This document shows positions 10,739-18,317 of a stretch of 64,000 nt of DNA, in pieces (positions within the stretch are counted from its first letter, which is position 1; each line of letters begins with the position of its first letter). Location: NCBI GenBank assembly GCA_026224775.1, contig JAMFRP010000013.1, positions 62,001 to 126,000 of the forward strand. The letters are read 5' to 3'. The DNA is from Bacteroidota bacterium (GTDB lineage Bacteria; Bacteroidota; Bacteroidia; Sphingobacteriales; Sphingobacteriaceae). Under the pieces are notes generated by a model. The model was not told the origin of the DNA and searched no databases. It saw only the letters and a program-made list of their open reading frames with translations. Both the position numbers and the translations under genes were made by a program.

Positions 10739-11719
10739 ATGTCAGAGCATTCCCCTTCGCACGATCATTCACATTCGCATGATCACTCCCATTCACACGA
10801 CCATGACCATTCGCATGGGTTATTCGGTCACCATCATCACGACGCTCCTAAAATTGATAATTTAAATGCAGCCTTTATCATAGGTATCATTCTAAATTCG
10901 GCTTTTGTTATTATTGAGGTGATAGCGGGTTTATATATACACTCCTTATCTTTATTAACTGATGCAGGCCATAACCTGAGCGATGTTGCAGCACTTGCAT
11001 TGGCATTATTAGCCTTTAAGCTAACTAAAGTAAGCTCAAACAATAAATATACTTATGGCTACAAACGTTCCACCATCATCGTATCGTTTTTTAACGCGGT
11101 TATTCTTTTTGCCTCGGTAGGTGTAATTGTTTATGAAGCCGTGATCAGGTTTATACACCCTGCAACTATCGAGGGTGGTACCATGGCATGGGTAGCCTTA
11201 ATTGGCATTGGCGTTAATGCATTTACCGCCTACCTTTTTGTTAAGGGTAAAGATGGCGACCTGAATATAAAAAGCACCTATATGCACATGGCTATGGATG
11301 CCATTGTATCTTTAGGCGTAGTAATTTCGGGTGTTATCATCTACTTTACGCATTTCTATATGCTGGATAGTATTGTAAGTATCTTTATAGCCATCATCAT
11401 TTTACGTGGCACATGGAGCCTGTTAAACGACAGCTTACGATTAGAAATGGACGGGGTGCCTAAAGAATTAAACCTCGACAAAATAAAAGCAGAATTACTT
11501 AAAGCCAAAGGTGTTATTGATGTGCACCACATGCATGTGTGGGCATTGAGCACCACCGAGAACGCGCTAACGGCGCACCTGGTTGTCGACCCGGAGCATT
11601 TAAGCTTGTTCGATAATATCAAACACGATCTTCGCCACCGTTTGCAGCATTTGGATATTAGTCACAGTACCTTTGAGCCTGAGTTTTCTACAGAAGATTG
11701 CAAGCATCAGGATTGCTAA
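10739..11719 (+). CDS. Cation diffusion facilitator, zinc exporter type (CzcD/ZitB-like)
   Basis: 326-residue inner-membrane metal/proton antiporter. The cytosolic N-terminus (about residues 3-35) is a dense His/Asp/Ser repeat that would bind metal. Six membrane helices follow. Transport-site motifs are DAGHNLSD in helix 2 and HMAMD in helix 5. The C-terminal cytosolic domain (about 235-310) contains VHHMHVWALS. Zn(II) is the most likely substrate from these His-Asp pairs, though Co or Cd are possible. A nearly leaderless promoter precedes it. Confidence 0.93.
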   Translation: MSEHSPSHDHSHSHDHSHSHDHDHSHGLFGHHHHDAPKIDNLNAAFIIGIILNSAFVIIEVIAGLYIHSLSLLTDAGHNLSDVAALALALLAFKLTKVSSNNKYTYGYKRSTIIVSFFNAVILFASVGVIVYEAVIRFIHPATIEGGTMAWVALIGIGVNAFTAYLFVKGKDGDLNIKSTYMHMAMDAIVSLGVVISGVIIYFTHFYMLDSIVSIFIAIIILRGTWSLLNDSLRLEMDGVPKELNLDKIKAELLKAKGVIDVHHMHVWALSTTENALTAHLVVDPEHLSLFDNIKHDLRHRLQHLDISHSTFEPEFSTEDCKHQDC

Positions 11720-11741
11720 TTGCAGTATAAATATTAAAAAC

Positions 11742-11822
11742 TGTCATTGCGAGGAACGAAGCAATCGCACGGAAGCAAATCGAATTGCAAAGTTCGCGAT
11801 TGCTTCGTTCCTCGCAATGACA
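11742..11822. repeat. Palindromic intergenic repeat, family 1 copy C
   Basis: Perfect 27-bp arms (11742-11768, 11796-11822) identical to the arms at 4323. It lies 22 nt after the CDF gene. Confidence 0.9.
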
Positions 11823-11843
11823 AAATTGCTAAATACAAAGTTC

Positions 11844-11974
11844 TCCGCTGTTCGTCCACATGGTGTATGCACCCCGGATGGACAGACACCCTGCGGAAAA
11901 CAATCATAAAAATCCCGCTGTCCGAAGTTTTTAACTTCGAACGACTATGACTGTAGTCTTAGACTACAGTCATA
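11844..11974. repeat. Nested multi-stem palindromic element
   Basis: Concentric stems TCCGC/GCGGA (11844-11848, 11893-11897), GTCCA/TGGAC (11854-11858, 11879-11883) and GGTG/CACC (11862-11865, 11870-11873) are followed by CGAAGTT/AACTTCG (11923-11939). A perfect 13-bp hairpin TATGACTGTAGTC/GACTACAGTCATA (11946-11974) ends 37 nt before the symporter ATG. No coding potential. It could be a REP/REPIN-type element or a leader structure of the downstream gene. Confidence 0.6.
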
Positions 11975-12010
11975 AAAACCAATTTATTCGCTATACTTGT
12001 TTTTCCAATT

Positions 12011-13261
12011 ATGAAGCGATTATTATCCAATTTAACTTTCCAGGTAATCACTGCCATTATATTAGGCGTTATTGTGGGTGTTTACTTTAAAGGATTTGCC
12101 CCTACCGCGCAAACCATCAGCAAAACATTCATCAACATGATCACGATGCTGATTGTGCCTATCATTTTCTGCACCATAGTATTAGGTATTGCCGGTGTTG
12201 ACGATATGAAAAAAGTAGGCCGTGTTGGCGGCAAGGCGATATTGTACTTCGAGATCATGACTACCTTTGCCCTTGTCATTGGCCTCATAGTAGCCAACGT
12301 ACTTAAACCCGGCGAGGGTTTCATCAATCATCCAACAGTTGCTGCCAATGCCGATAAAATAGCCGGATACGAAAAAGCCGCCGCCGACATGCACTGGGGC
12401 GAGTTTTTTACGCACATTGTACCCTCCAATATATTTAATGCTTTTTCTACCGGCGATATTTTGCAGGTATTATTCTTCGCGATACTGTTTGGATATGGCA
12501 TCAGTAAAATGGGCGAAGCTGGTAAATCCATCGTTTCCGGCATCGACAAAATATCCAAAGTATTCTTCAACATTATGAAGGTAATTATGCGGCTAGCACC
12601 AATTGGAGCCTTCGGCGGGATGGCTTATACCGTGGGCACTTACGGCATCAGTACCCTGCAACCCATGATGCATTTGTTGGGCGCGGTTTACCTTACCATG
12701 TTCCTGTTTATTTTTGTGGTGCTGAATATCGTATGCCGCATTTACAAATTCAGCCTGTGGCATTACCTTAAATATATTAAGGATGAAATACTGCTGGTAT
12801 TAGGCACATCCTCCTCCGAATCGGCCCTGCCCAGCATGATAGAGAAGATGGAGAAATACGGCTGCTCCAAATCTGTTGTTGGTTTGGTGATCCCTACCGG
12901 CTATAGCTTTAATCTGGATGGCACTACCATTTACATGTCAATGGCGGTTATATTTTTAGCGCAGGTTTTCCATATCGATCTCAGCATCGAACAGCAATTG
13001 GTGATTATCGGTATTCTGATGCTCACCTCCAAAGGCGCGGCGGCAGTAACAGGCGGTGGCTTTATTGTATTGACATCAACACTGGCAGCTATAAAAATAA
13101 TCCCCATTGAGGGTGTGGCGATATTATTAGGGATAGACAGGTTTATGTCGGAAGCCCGGGCTATCACCAATTTAATAGGCAATGGTATTGCGACTATTGT
13201 TGTGGCGAAGAGTGAGGGAGAATTTACCCCCCAGCCCCCTGAAGGGCGAGTTTTGGGTTAG
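12011..13261 (+). CDS. Dicarboxylate/amino acid:cation symporter (GltP/DctA family)
   Basis: 416-residue DAACS-family transporter with eight membrane helices and two re-entrant loops. The substrate-site signatures are present: the serine-rich loop GTSSSESALPSM (HP1), the NLDGTTIY motif in TM7 and the HP2/TM8 region ending in FMSEARAITNLIGNGIATIVVAK. It couples uptake of C4-dicarboxylates or glutamate/aspartate to Na+ or H+; substrate specificity cannot be settled by eye. The last about 12 residues (FTPQPPEGRVLG) come from a repeat-like CCCCCCAGCCCCCTGAAGGG stretch (separate entry), so the natural C-terminus has probably been replaced. Confidence 0.93.
   Translation: MKRLLSNLTFQVITAIILGVIVGVYFKGFAPTAQTISKTFINMITMLIVPIIFCTIVLGIAGVDDMKKVGRVGGKAILYFEIMTTFALVIGLIVANVLKPGEGFINHPTVAANADKIAGYEKAAADMHWGEFFTHIVPSNIFNAFSTGDILQVLFFAILFGYGISKMGEAGKSIVSGIDKISKVFFNIMKVIMRLAPIGAFGGMAYTVGTYGISTLQPMMHLLGAVYLTMFLFIFVVLNIVCRIYKFSLWHYLKYIKDEILLVLGTSSSESALPSMIEKMEKYGCSKSVVGLVIPTGYSFNLDGTTIYMSMAVIFLAQVFHIDLSIEQQLVIIGILMLTSKGAAAVTGGGFIVLTSTLAAIKIIPIEGVAILLGIDRFMSEARAITNLIGNGIATIVVAKSEGEFTPQPPEGRVLG
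13226..13256 (+). repeat. C-rich repeat forming the 3' end of the symporter gene
   Basis: CCCCCCAGCCCCCTGAAGGG followed by CGAGTTTTGGG resembles a widespread Bacteroidota intergenic repeat type. It supplies the last codons and leads to the stop of the symporter gene. Confidence 0.5.
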
Positions 13262-13275
13262 CCGGCTCTCCATCA

Positions 13276-13356
13276 TGTCATTGCGAGGAACGAAGCAATC
13301 GCACGTAGAAAAGCGATCTTGCATAGTTCGCGATTGCTTCGTTCCTCGCAATAACA
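13276..13356. repeat. Palindromic intergenic repeat, family 1 copy D
   Basis: 27-bp arms (13276-13302, 13330-13356) with one mismatch (ATAACA versus ATGACA). Same arms as copies A and C. Confidence 0.88.
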
Positions 13357-13400
13357 ATAGTATATTACCCTCTTTCCGCCGCCGGCGAAGCTTGCATAGA

Positions 13401-13877
13401 TTAGAGAATAGTATTTCCTGCAACAGTACTTTTCTTTTCCTCAAATCTCTTTATCAAGATTGGTGACATATTTCCCTCTGTCGTTATCCTTTTAAACAGG
13501 TCGCTAGTTTTTAAAGTAAAATACACTTTTGAACCATCGTTAAATTCAACATAATATTTATTGGGCATAAATGCTTCATCAATGGTTTTGTAATTTGTAA
13601 CAGGTATTCTTTTTGTACTGAAAATTTTCTTGACCACAATCACATCTCTCGAAAAATATAAATCGGCAGATGATAGCACAAGTTTTAATAGCACTGCAAA
13701 CAGCGCAATAACCACTAATGTCATACTAACCGTTGCAAGACCGAAATTAACTCTCAGCACCAGGTAAATCATAAATAAGAAAAACGGCCCTATAAAAAAC
13801 AGCACAAATGCGTGCAGTGCCACAGCTGCGCCCCCACTTATTTCTTCAAGTTGTTCTTCCATAGTGTTTAGTGACAC
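13401..13877 (-). CDS. Small membrane protein of unknown function
   Basis: 158 residues (or 153 from the ATG at 13862, MEEQLEEISGG). Two hydrophobic helices (about residues 20-45 and 48-70) are followed by a short strand-rich domain (DVIVVKKIFSTKRIPVTNYK, YYVEFNDGSKVYFTLK) reminiscent of bacterial PH-like domains. No family recognised with confidence. It is isolated between repeat elements. Confidence 0.6.
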   Translation of the reverse strand: MSLNTMEEQLEEISGGAAVALHAFVLFFIGPFFLFMIYLVLRVNFGLATVSMTLVVIALFAVLLKLVLSSADLYFSRDVIVVKKIFSTKRIPVTNYKTIDEAFMPNKYYVEFNDGSKVYFTLKTSDLFKRITTEGNMSPILIKRFEEKKSTVAGNTIL

Positions 13878-13961
13878 TAATGTAGAATATTTTCTCAGTA
13901 ATTCTGTTCATTTCAGAGGATGTCCTTATCTCTGAAGCACAGGAAAACATGCGTTACATCA

Positions 13962-14096
13962 ACTCACCCGGTCGGCGCTCAGCCGCGCGACCACCCTCTC
14001 TTCTGCAAGCAGAATAGAGGGTAAAAACTTCTTGCTTATCCCCTCTTTCCGCCACCGGCGAAGAGAGGGTGACCAGCGCAGCATAGTCGGGTGAGT
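13962..14096. repeat. Long imperfect inverted repeat
   Basis: Outer arms ACTCACCCG (13962-13970) and CGGGTGAGT (14088-14096). Inner arms CCACCCTCTCTTC and GAAGAGAGGGTG surround a smaller GC-rich palindrome (TCCGCCACCGGCGAAG). The C/T-rich segment recurs once at about 13369-13391. The 13878-14315 gap holds this element, copy E and the sucD promoter only. Confidence 0.7.
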
Positions 14097-14121
14097 CAAC
14101 TCATCAAGCAGTCTCCATCAT

Positions 14122-14214
14122 CGTCATTGCGAGCGGTAGCGTGGCAATCCCCGACTTTACAAATCCGCTCTGTATATCGGGGATTGACACGTCGTTACAC
14201 TCCTCGCAATGACG
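14122..14214. repeat. Palindromic intergenic repeat, family 2 copy E (degenerate)
   Basis: Arms 14122-14153 and 14178-14214 resemble copy B (CGTCATTGCGAG, GTGGCAATCCCC), but the right arm is diverged (GTCGTTACACTCCTCGC). Confidence 0.75.
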
Positions 14215-14282
14215 CCGGGGATTATTCATCAAACTTTTACAAAAAAATTACGCCAACAGCATCGCAGGGCACAAAAATATTT

Positions 14283-14290
14283 TAGCTTTG
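14283..14290 (+). promoter_or_regulatory. Probable -7 box of sucD
   Basis: TAGCTTTG matches TAnnTTTG, 25 nt before the sucD ATG. No clear -33 TTG at ideal spacing. Confidence 0.4.
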
Positions 14291-14315
14291 CGCTTACTAA
14301 AAAAGAAAAACAGCA

Positions 14316-15185
14316 ATGAGTGTTCTTGTAAACAAAGATTCAAAAATTATTGTTCAGGGTTTTACCGGTAAAGAAGGTACCTATCATGCTGAACAAATGA
14401 TAGCCTACGGTACGCAGGTTGTTGGTGGTGTTACACCGGGTAAAGGCGGCCAAACCCACCTTGACAGGCCAATTTTTAACACTGTAAAAGACGCTGTTGA
14501 CAAAACAGGCGCCGATGTATCTATCATATTTGTACCTCCTGCTTTCGCTGCAGATGCTATTATGGAAGCTGCCGAAGCCGGTATTAAAGTTATTGTTTGT
14601 ATTACCGAAGGTATCCCTACAAAGGATATGATTCAGGTAAAAGAATATATCAGCGACAGGGATACTCGCCTTATCGGGCCAAACTGCCCGGGCATTATCA
14701 CTGCCGACGAAGCTAAAATTGGTATTATGCCAGGCTTTATCTTCAAAAAAGGTCACGTTGGTGTGGTATCAAAATCAGGTACGCTTACTTATGAGGCGGT
14801 TGACCAGGTTGTTAAAGCCGGAATGGGCATCACTACCGCAATAGGTATTGGTGGCGACCCGATCATCGGTACTACTACTAAAGAAGCTGTTGAATTATTA
14901 ATGAATGACCCTGAAACACATGGCATCATTATGATTGGTGAAATTGGTGGTGGTATGGAAGCTGAAGCTGCTCGTTGGATAAAAGCTAATGGCACTAAAC
15001 CAGTAGTTGGTTTCATTGCAGGTCAAACAGCGCCTCCGGGACGCCGTATGGGCCACGCGGGCGCAATTGTTGGCGGTGCCGATGATACTGCAGCTGCAAA
15101 AATGAAAATCATGACTGAATGCGGTATCAAAGTTGTTGAATCACCAGCTGAAATTGGTGCTGCAATGGCTGAACTATTGAAGTAG
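14316..15185 (+). CDS. sucD: Succinate-CoA ligase, alpha subunit
   Basis: 289 residues, full length. Binds CoA and carries the phosphohistidine of succinyl-CoA synthetase (TCA cycle). N-terminal Rossmann CoA-binding domain ([16 protein letters not shown]), the IGPNCPGII motif, and the ligase domain with active-site His in [13 protein letters not shown]. The beta subunit gene (sucC) is not in the window, so the two are unlinked here. A terminator preceded by an ATCAAG-type repeat follows. Confidence 0.97.
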   Translation: MSVLVNKDSKIIVQGFTGKEGTYHAEQMIAYGTQVVGGVTPGKGGQTHLDRPIFNTVKDAVDKTGADVSIIFVPPAFAADAIMEAAEAGIKVIVCITEGIPTKDMIQVKEYISDRDTRLIGPNCPGIITADEAKIGIMPGFIFKKGHVGVVSKSGTLTYEAVDQVVKAGMGITTAIGIGGDPIIGTTTKEAVELLMNDPETHGIIMIGEIGGGMEAEAARWIKANGTKPVVGFIAGQTAPPGRRMGHAGAIVGGADDTAAAKMKIMTECGIKVVESPAEIGAAMAELLK

Positions 15186-15217
15186 TATCAAGTAATTAGT
15201 ATCGAGTATCAAGATAT
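15184..15217 (+). repeat. TATCAAG repeat cluster
   Basis: Three diverged copies of AGTATC(A/G)AG in 34 nt directly after the sucD stop and before its terminator. Confidence 0.6.
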
Positions 15218-15221
15218 ATGG

Positions 15222-15250
15222 AAAATCCTGGCTTATGGCCGGGATTTTTT
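15222..15250 (+). terminator. Terminator after sucD
   Basis: AAAATCCTGGC / GGCCGGGATTTT hairpin with a T6 run. Identical to the terminator at 16127. Confidence 0.85.
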
Positions 15251-15309
15251 GTTTAGGTGATTTGTTAATTAATATTATAAATTAGCAATACCAATTTAAA
15301 ACCTATACC

Positions 15310-16083
15310 ATGAAAAAAACACTCACCCTTTGCGTGCTATTATTTGCATTGCTGAATTTCTCATTTTGTTCATCCAATCCTGGCACACCAGTAGAAAAAC
15401 CTGAAGACATATTAAAAAGTGATCACAGCTTTGCAAGCTATATAGCTCAAACCTTAAGCATGTTAACTGAAAACTATACTGCTTATGATACCAATAATAA
15501 AGAAATAAGCAAACTGGAATTTTTAGAACAAGTTAATACCGGCCAATACTTATATGTGTTACTCAACTCTACCGATAACAAGCTCTATTTTAAACTATAT
15601 AAACTTAATGGGGCAAAGGAATTATCCTATGGCCAAACCATTTATGCCTATATGCGTGGTACGTATGACGGTTATTTAAGAGTAGGCAAAAAGTTTTCCA
15701 ATTTTGATTTTACCGATATTAACGGCAATCATTACACCAACGAAAACACCAAAGGAAAAATACTGGTAATTAAATATTGGTTTATACACTGTGGGGCATG
15801 TGTTGCAGAAATGCCGGAGCTTAATAAACTTGTTCAGCAATATAAAAACCGGAAAGACATCCTGTTTATAAGCGTTGCCCCTGATTCTACAGCTCTGTTG
15901 AAGGCATTCTTTAGCAAAACGCGTTTTGATTATGCCAATGTGGGCGATCAGCGGGCGTTTATTAATGATGATTTAAAAATAGATGAATTCCCTACTCACT
16001 TTATCATCAATAAGCAAGGTATTATTGTTAATGTGGTAGGAAAGCCGGAGGAAATAGATTACTCATTGAAGAACGACTTATAA
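15310..16083 (+). CDS. TlpA-like thiol-disulfide oxidoreductase, probable lipoprotein
   Basis: 257 residues. The N-terminal hydrophobic segment ends in Cys-20 (NFSFC), a loose lipobox, so the protein is probably anchored in the envelope. Residues about 45-115 form a family-specific domain. A thioredoxin-fold domain starts near residue 128 (FDFTDINGNHYT) with active site CGAC (FIHCGACVAEMPEL) and the cis-Pro segment DEFPTHFII. It is likely a periplasmic reductase or redoxin of unknown partner. It lies between two identical repeat-terminator units. Confidence 0.85.
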   Translation: MKKTLTLCVLLFALLNFSFCSSNPGTPVEKPEDILKSDHSFASYIAQTLSMLTENYTAYDTNNKEISKLEFLEQVNTGQYLYVLLNSTDNKLYFKLYKLNGAKELSYGQTIYAYMRGTYDGYLRVGKKFSNFDFTDINGNHYTNENTKGKILVIKYWFIHCGACVAEMPELNKLVQQYKNRKDILFISVAPDSTALLKAFFSKTRFDYANVGDQRAFINDDLKIDEFPTHFIINKQGIIVNVVGKPEEIDYSLKNDL

Positions 16084-16088
16084 AAGAT

Positions 16089-16124
16089 AGAATCAAGAGG
16101 TTAGAATCAAGATCCAAGATATAT
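16089..16124 (+). repeat. AATCAAGA repeat cluster
   Basis: AGAATCAAGA-type units (three diverged copies) between the TlpA-like gene and its terminator. Same layout as after sucD. Confidence 0.6.
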
Positions 16125-16126
16125 TG

Positions 16127-16155
16127 AAAATCCTGGCTTATGGCCGGGATTTTTT
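16127..16155 (+). terminator. Terminator after the TlpA-like gene
   Basis: The same 29-nt hairpin and T-run as at 15222. Confidence 0.85.
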
Positions 16156-16270
16156 GTTGGTCAAAACTGTGTAAACATCCATTCTACAAACAAAAAACAT
16201 CCTCAAAATGTCGTATATTGTATCAAGTGAAAATCACTAATTCACTCAATCACTAATTCAAAAACATATA

Positions 16271-16636
16271 ATGGAATACAATAAATTAACACCCGAAGAA
16301 GAATATATCATCCTACATAAAGGCACCGAGCGCCCATTCACAGGCTCGTTATTAAACAATAAGGCACAGGGGGTATATGTGTGCAAAAGATGCGATGCGC
16401 CTTTGTATGATTCGGCTACCAAATTTGAATCGCACTGTGGCTGGCCAAGTTTTGATGACGAGATACCAGGAGCAGTAAAACGCGTGCCTGATGCTGATGG
16501 TCGCCGGGTGGAAATTGTATGCGCTAATTGTGGCGCGCATTTAGGTCACGTTTTCGAAGGTGAATATCTAACACCTAAAAACACCAGGCATTGTGTAAAC
16601 TCGGTATCTATGAAATTTGTACCACTCGAGAATTAA
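16271..16636 (+). CDS. msrB: Peptide-methionine (R)-S-oxide reductase
   Basis: 121 residues, the length of a stand-alone MsrB. Repairs methionine-R-sulfoxide in proteins. Zinc-site cysteine pairs CKRCD and CANCG, the substrate-site motif HCGWPSF, and the C-terminal catalytic Cys in [11 protein letters not shown] are all present. The cytosolic form is likely because no signal peptide is seen. A GC-rich hairpin without a T-run follows at about 16650-16684. Confidence 0.97.
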   Translation: MEYNKLTPEEEYIILHKGTERPFTGSLLNNKAQGVYVCKRCDAPLYDSATKFESHCGWPSFDDEIPGAVKRVPDADGRRVEIVCANCGAHLGHVFEGEYLTPKNTRHCVNSVSMKFVPLEN

Positions 16637-16843
16637 AACCACAGGTTGTCCGCCCTGTCCATAAAAAAAACGGACGGGCGGGGCGGCTACAAAATATCCA
16701 CCGTCATTTCAAAATGACAAAATTCTTACGGTGCTAATCTCCGACAGTTAACCCGCTCAAAGCAACCAAATTAAGGTGTCAATTTGTTAACAACTCGGCC
16801 TCTTGTTTAAAACTATCATTACAATTTTACCTCCTCCGACCCT

Positions 16844-16851
16844 TATATTTG
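16844..16851 (+). promoter_or_regulatory. Probable -7 box for the riboswitch-nrdBA transcript
   Basis: TATATTTG (TAnnTTTG) 22 nt before the first riboswitch helix. The spacing suits a transcript that begins at the aptamer. Confidence 0.45.
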
Positions 16852-16872
16852 GATTAATAAGTTCTTACAAAA

Positions 16873-17048
16873 GCTATACGGGTTAGCCGGTTATTTCCGG
16901 CATTAAAAGGGAACCATGTTAAAATCATGGGCTGACGTGCAACTGTGAAAATTGGTTGCAAGTTGCGAGCTAAGGTTATAGGATTCAAATCCGAAAAATC
17001 AAAAACTCTCAACCTTCAACTAAAAGCCAGACACCTGCCTGCATAGCC
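16873..17048 (+). ncRNA. Cobalamin (B12) riboswitch
   Basis: Conserved core elements appear in order: AAAAGGGAACCATG near 16905, GCTGACGTGCAACTGTGA (B12-box-like core) near 16931, and AAAGCCAGACACCTGCC near 17022. The ends can pair (GCTAT 16873-16877 with ATAGC 17043-17047). An AT-rich hairpin CAAAAC/GTTTTG (about 17052-17078) followed by a T-run at 17085-17091 could be the expression platform. It precedes nrdB by about 110 nt. Known cobalamin riboswitches on nrdAB shut off the B12-independent enzyme when B12 is available. No other gene is found in the 16637-17160 gap. Confidence 0.92.
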
Positions 17049-17160
17049 TGTCAAAACTTTCACGAATAAGGTTTTGTCAAAAGTCTTTTTTTATCACTGC
17101 TTCATCCGCGAACGCAGTCGGTTAATTGTCTTTTGTCAACACCAAAACTACAAGGCACAA

Positions 17161-18135
17161 ATGAAACAGGAAGACGAATTATTACTCAGAGAGAACAAGG
17201 ACAGGTTTGTGATCCTGCCCATCAAGTATCCCGCTATTTGGGAGATGTACAAAAAGTGTGAAGCCAGCTTTTGGACTGCTGAAGAGATCGATCTTTCTGA
17301 TGATATGAAGCATTGGGAAACGATGAACTCGGGCGAGAAGCATTTCATTTCGCACATCCTGGCATTTTTTGCTGCCAGCGATGGTATTGTAAATGAGAAT
17401 TTGGCCATCAACTTTATGAGTGAAGTTCAGTTACCCGAGGCACGCTGTTTCTACGGTTTTCAGATCATGATGGAAAACATCCATTCTGAAACTTATGCCT
17501 TGCTGATTGATACCTACATTAAAGATCCGATTGAGAAAGATCGCCTGTTTCATGCGATCGATACTGTGCCATGTGTAAATAAAAAAGCTGAGTGGGCTTT
17601 GCGTTGGATCAACAACGGCACATTCGCCGAGCGCCTGATTGCTTTTGCTGCTGTAGAGGGTATATTCTTCTCAGGCAGCTTCTGTTCTATATTCTGGTTA
17701 AAGAAACGCGGCTTAATGCCGGGATTGACCTTCAGCAATGAATTGATCTCCCGTGATGAAGGTATGCACTGCGAATTCGCTTGCTTGCTATACCGCATGC
17801 TGGAACACAAATTACCAAAAGAACAAGCAACCAAGATTATTACCGACGCGGTAGAGATCGAAAAGGAATTTGTTACCGATGCATTACCGGTAAACCTGAT
17901 CGGCATGAATGCCAAATTAATGAGCCAGTACATTGAGTTTGTGGCCGACAGATGGTTAGGCGAGCTTGGATACGATAAAGTATATGGCGCTACCAATCCA
18001 TTTGATTTTATGGAGATGATATCGCTGCAAGGCAAAACCAACTTCTTCGAAAAGCGTGTTGGCGACTACCAGAAAAGCGGCGTGCTAAATGCAACAGCAG
18101 ATAGCAAAAGCTTTTCATTAGATGATGATTTTTAA
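17161..18135 (+). CDS. nrdB: Ribonucleoside-diphosphate reductase class Ia, small subunit
   Basis: 324 residues. Carries the diiron-tyrosyl radical that starts NDP reduction in NrdA. Iron ligands are visible at Asp74, Glu105, His108, Glu166, Glu200 and His203, with the radical Tyr at 112 ([12 protein letters not shown]). The sequence is of the eukaryote-like R2 type. The open frame reaches back to 17074, but that part overlaps the riboswitch platform; [16 protein letters not shown] at 17161 is the family start. nrdB precedes nrdA, separated by a repeat-filled 182-bp gap, and both are probably under the upstream cobalamin riboswitch. Confidence 0.97.
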   Translation: MKQEDELLLRENKDRFVILPIKYPAIWEMYKKCEASFWTAEEIDLSDDMKHWETMNSGEKHFISHILAFFAASDGIVNENLAINFMSEVQLPEARCFYGFQIMMENIHSETYALLIDTYIKDPIEKDRLFHAIDTVPCVNKKAEWALRWINNGTFAERLIAFAAVEGIFFSGSFCSIFWLKKRGLMPGLTFSNELISRDEGMHCEFACLLYRMLEHKLPKEQATKIITDAVEIEKEFVTDALPVNLIGMNAKLMSQYIEFVADRWLGELGYDKVYGATNPFDFMEMISLQGKTNFFEKRVGDYQKSGVLNATADSKSFSLDDDF

Positions 18136-18138
18136 GAG

Positions 18139-18310
18139 AGTATCAAGTAGTTAGTATCAAGTATCCAGACTGATCAGCATGCTAACTATCGAAACCAAAA
18201 TCATCAATATTAAAAACAAAAGAGTCTTGCTACCTGATACTAGCGACTTGATACTAAAAAGAAAAATCTAGCTACTTGATACTAGATACTTAAAAAAGCT
18301 ACTAAATACC
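18139..18310. repeat. TATCAAG/CTTGATA inverted repeat cluster between nrdB and nrdA
   Basis: AGTATCAAGTA units on the left (18139-18171) and their reverse complements (TACTTGATACTAG and similar) on the right (18220-18290). Paired arms would form a large hairpin in the nrdBA mRNA. Confidence 0.65.
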
Positions 18311-18317
18311 AAGAGAT

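Noticed and set aside
13172..13466. Short open frames across the palindromic repeat
   Set aside because: Both strands open only because of the repeat's composition; no family features.
16650..16684. Terminator after msrB
   Set aside because: GC-rich hairpin present but no following T-run; left as a note only.
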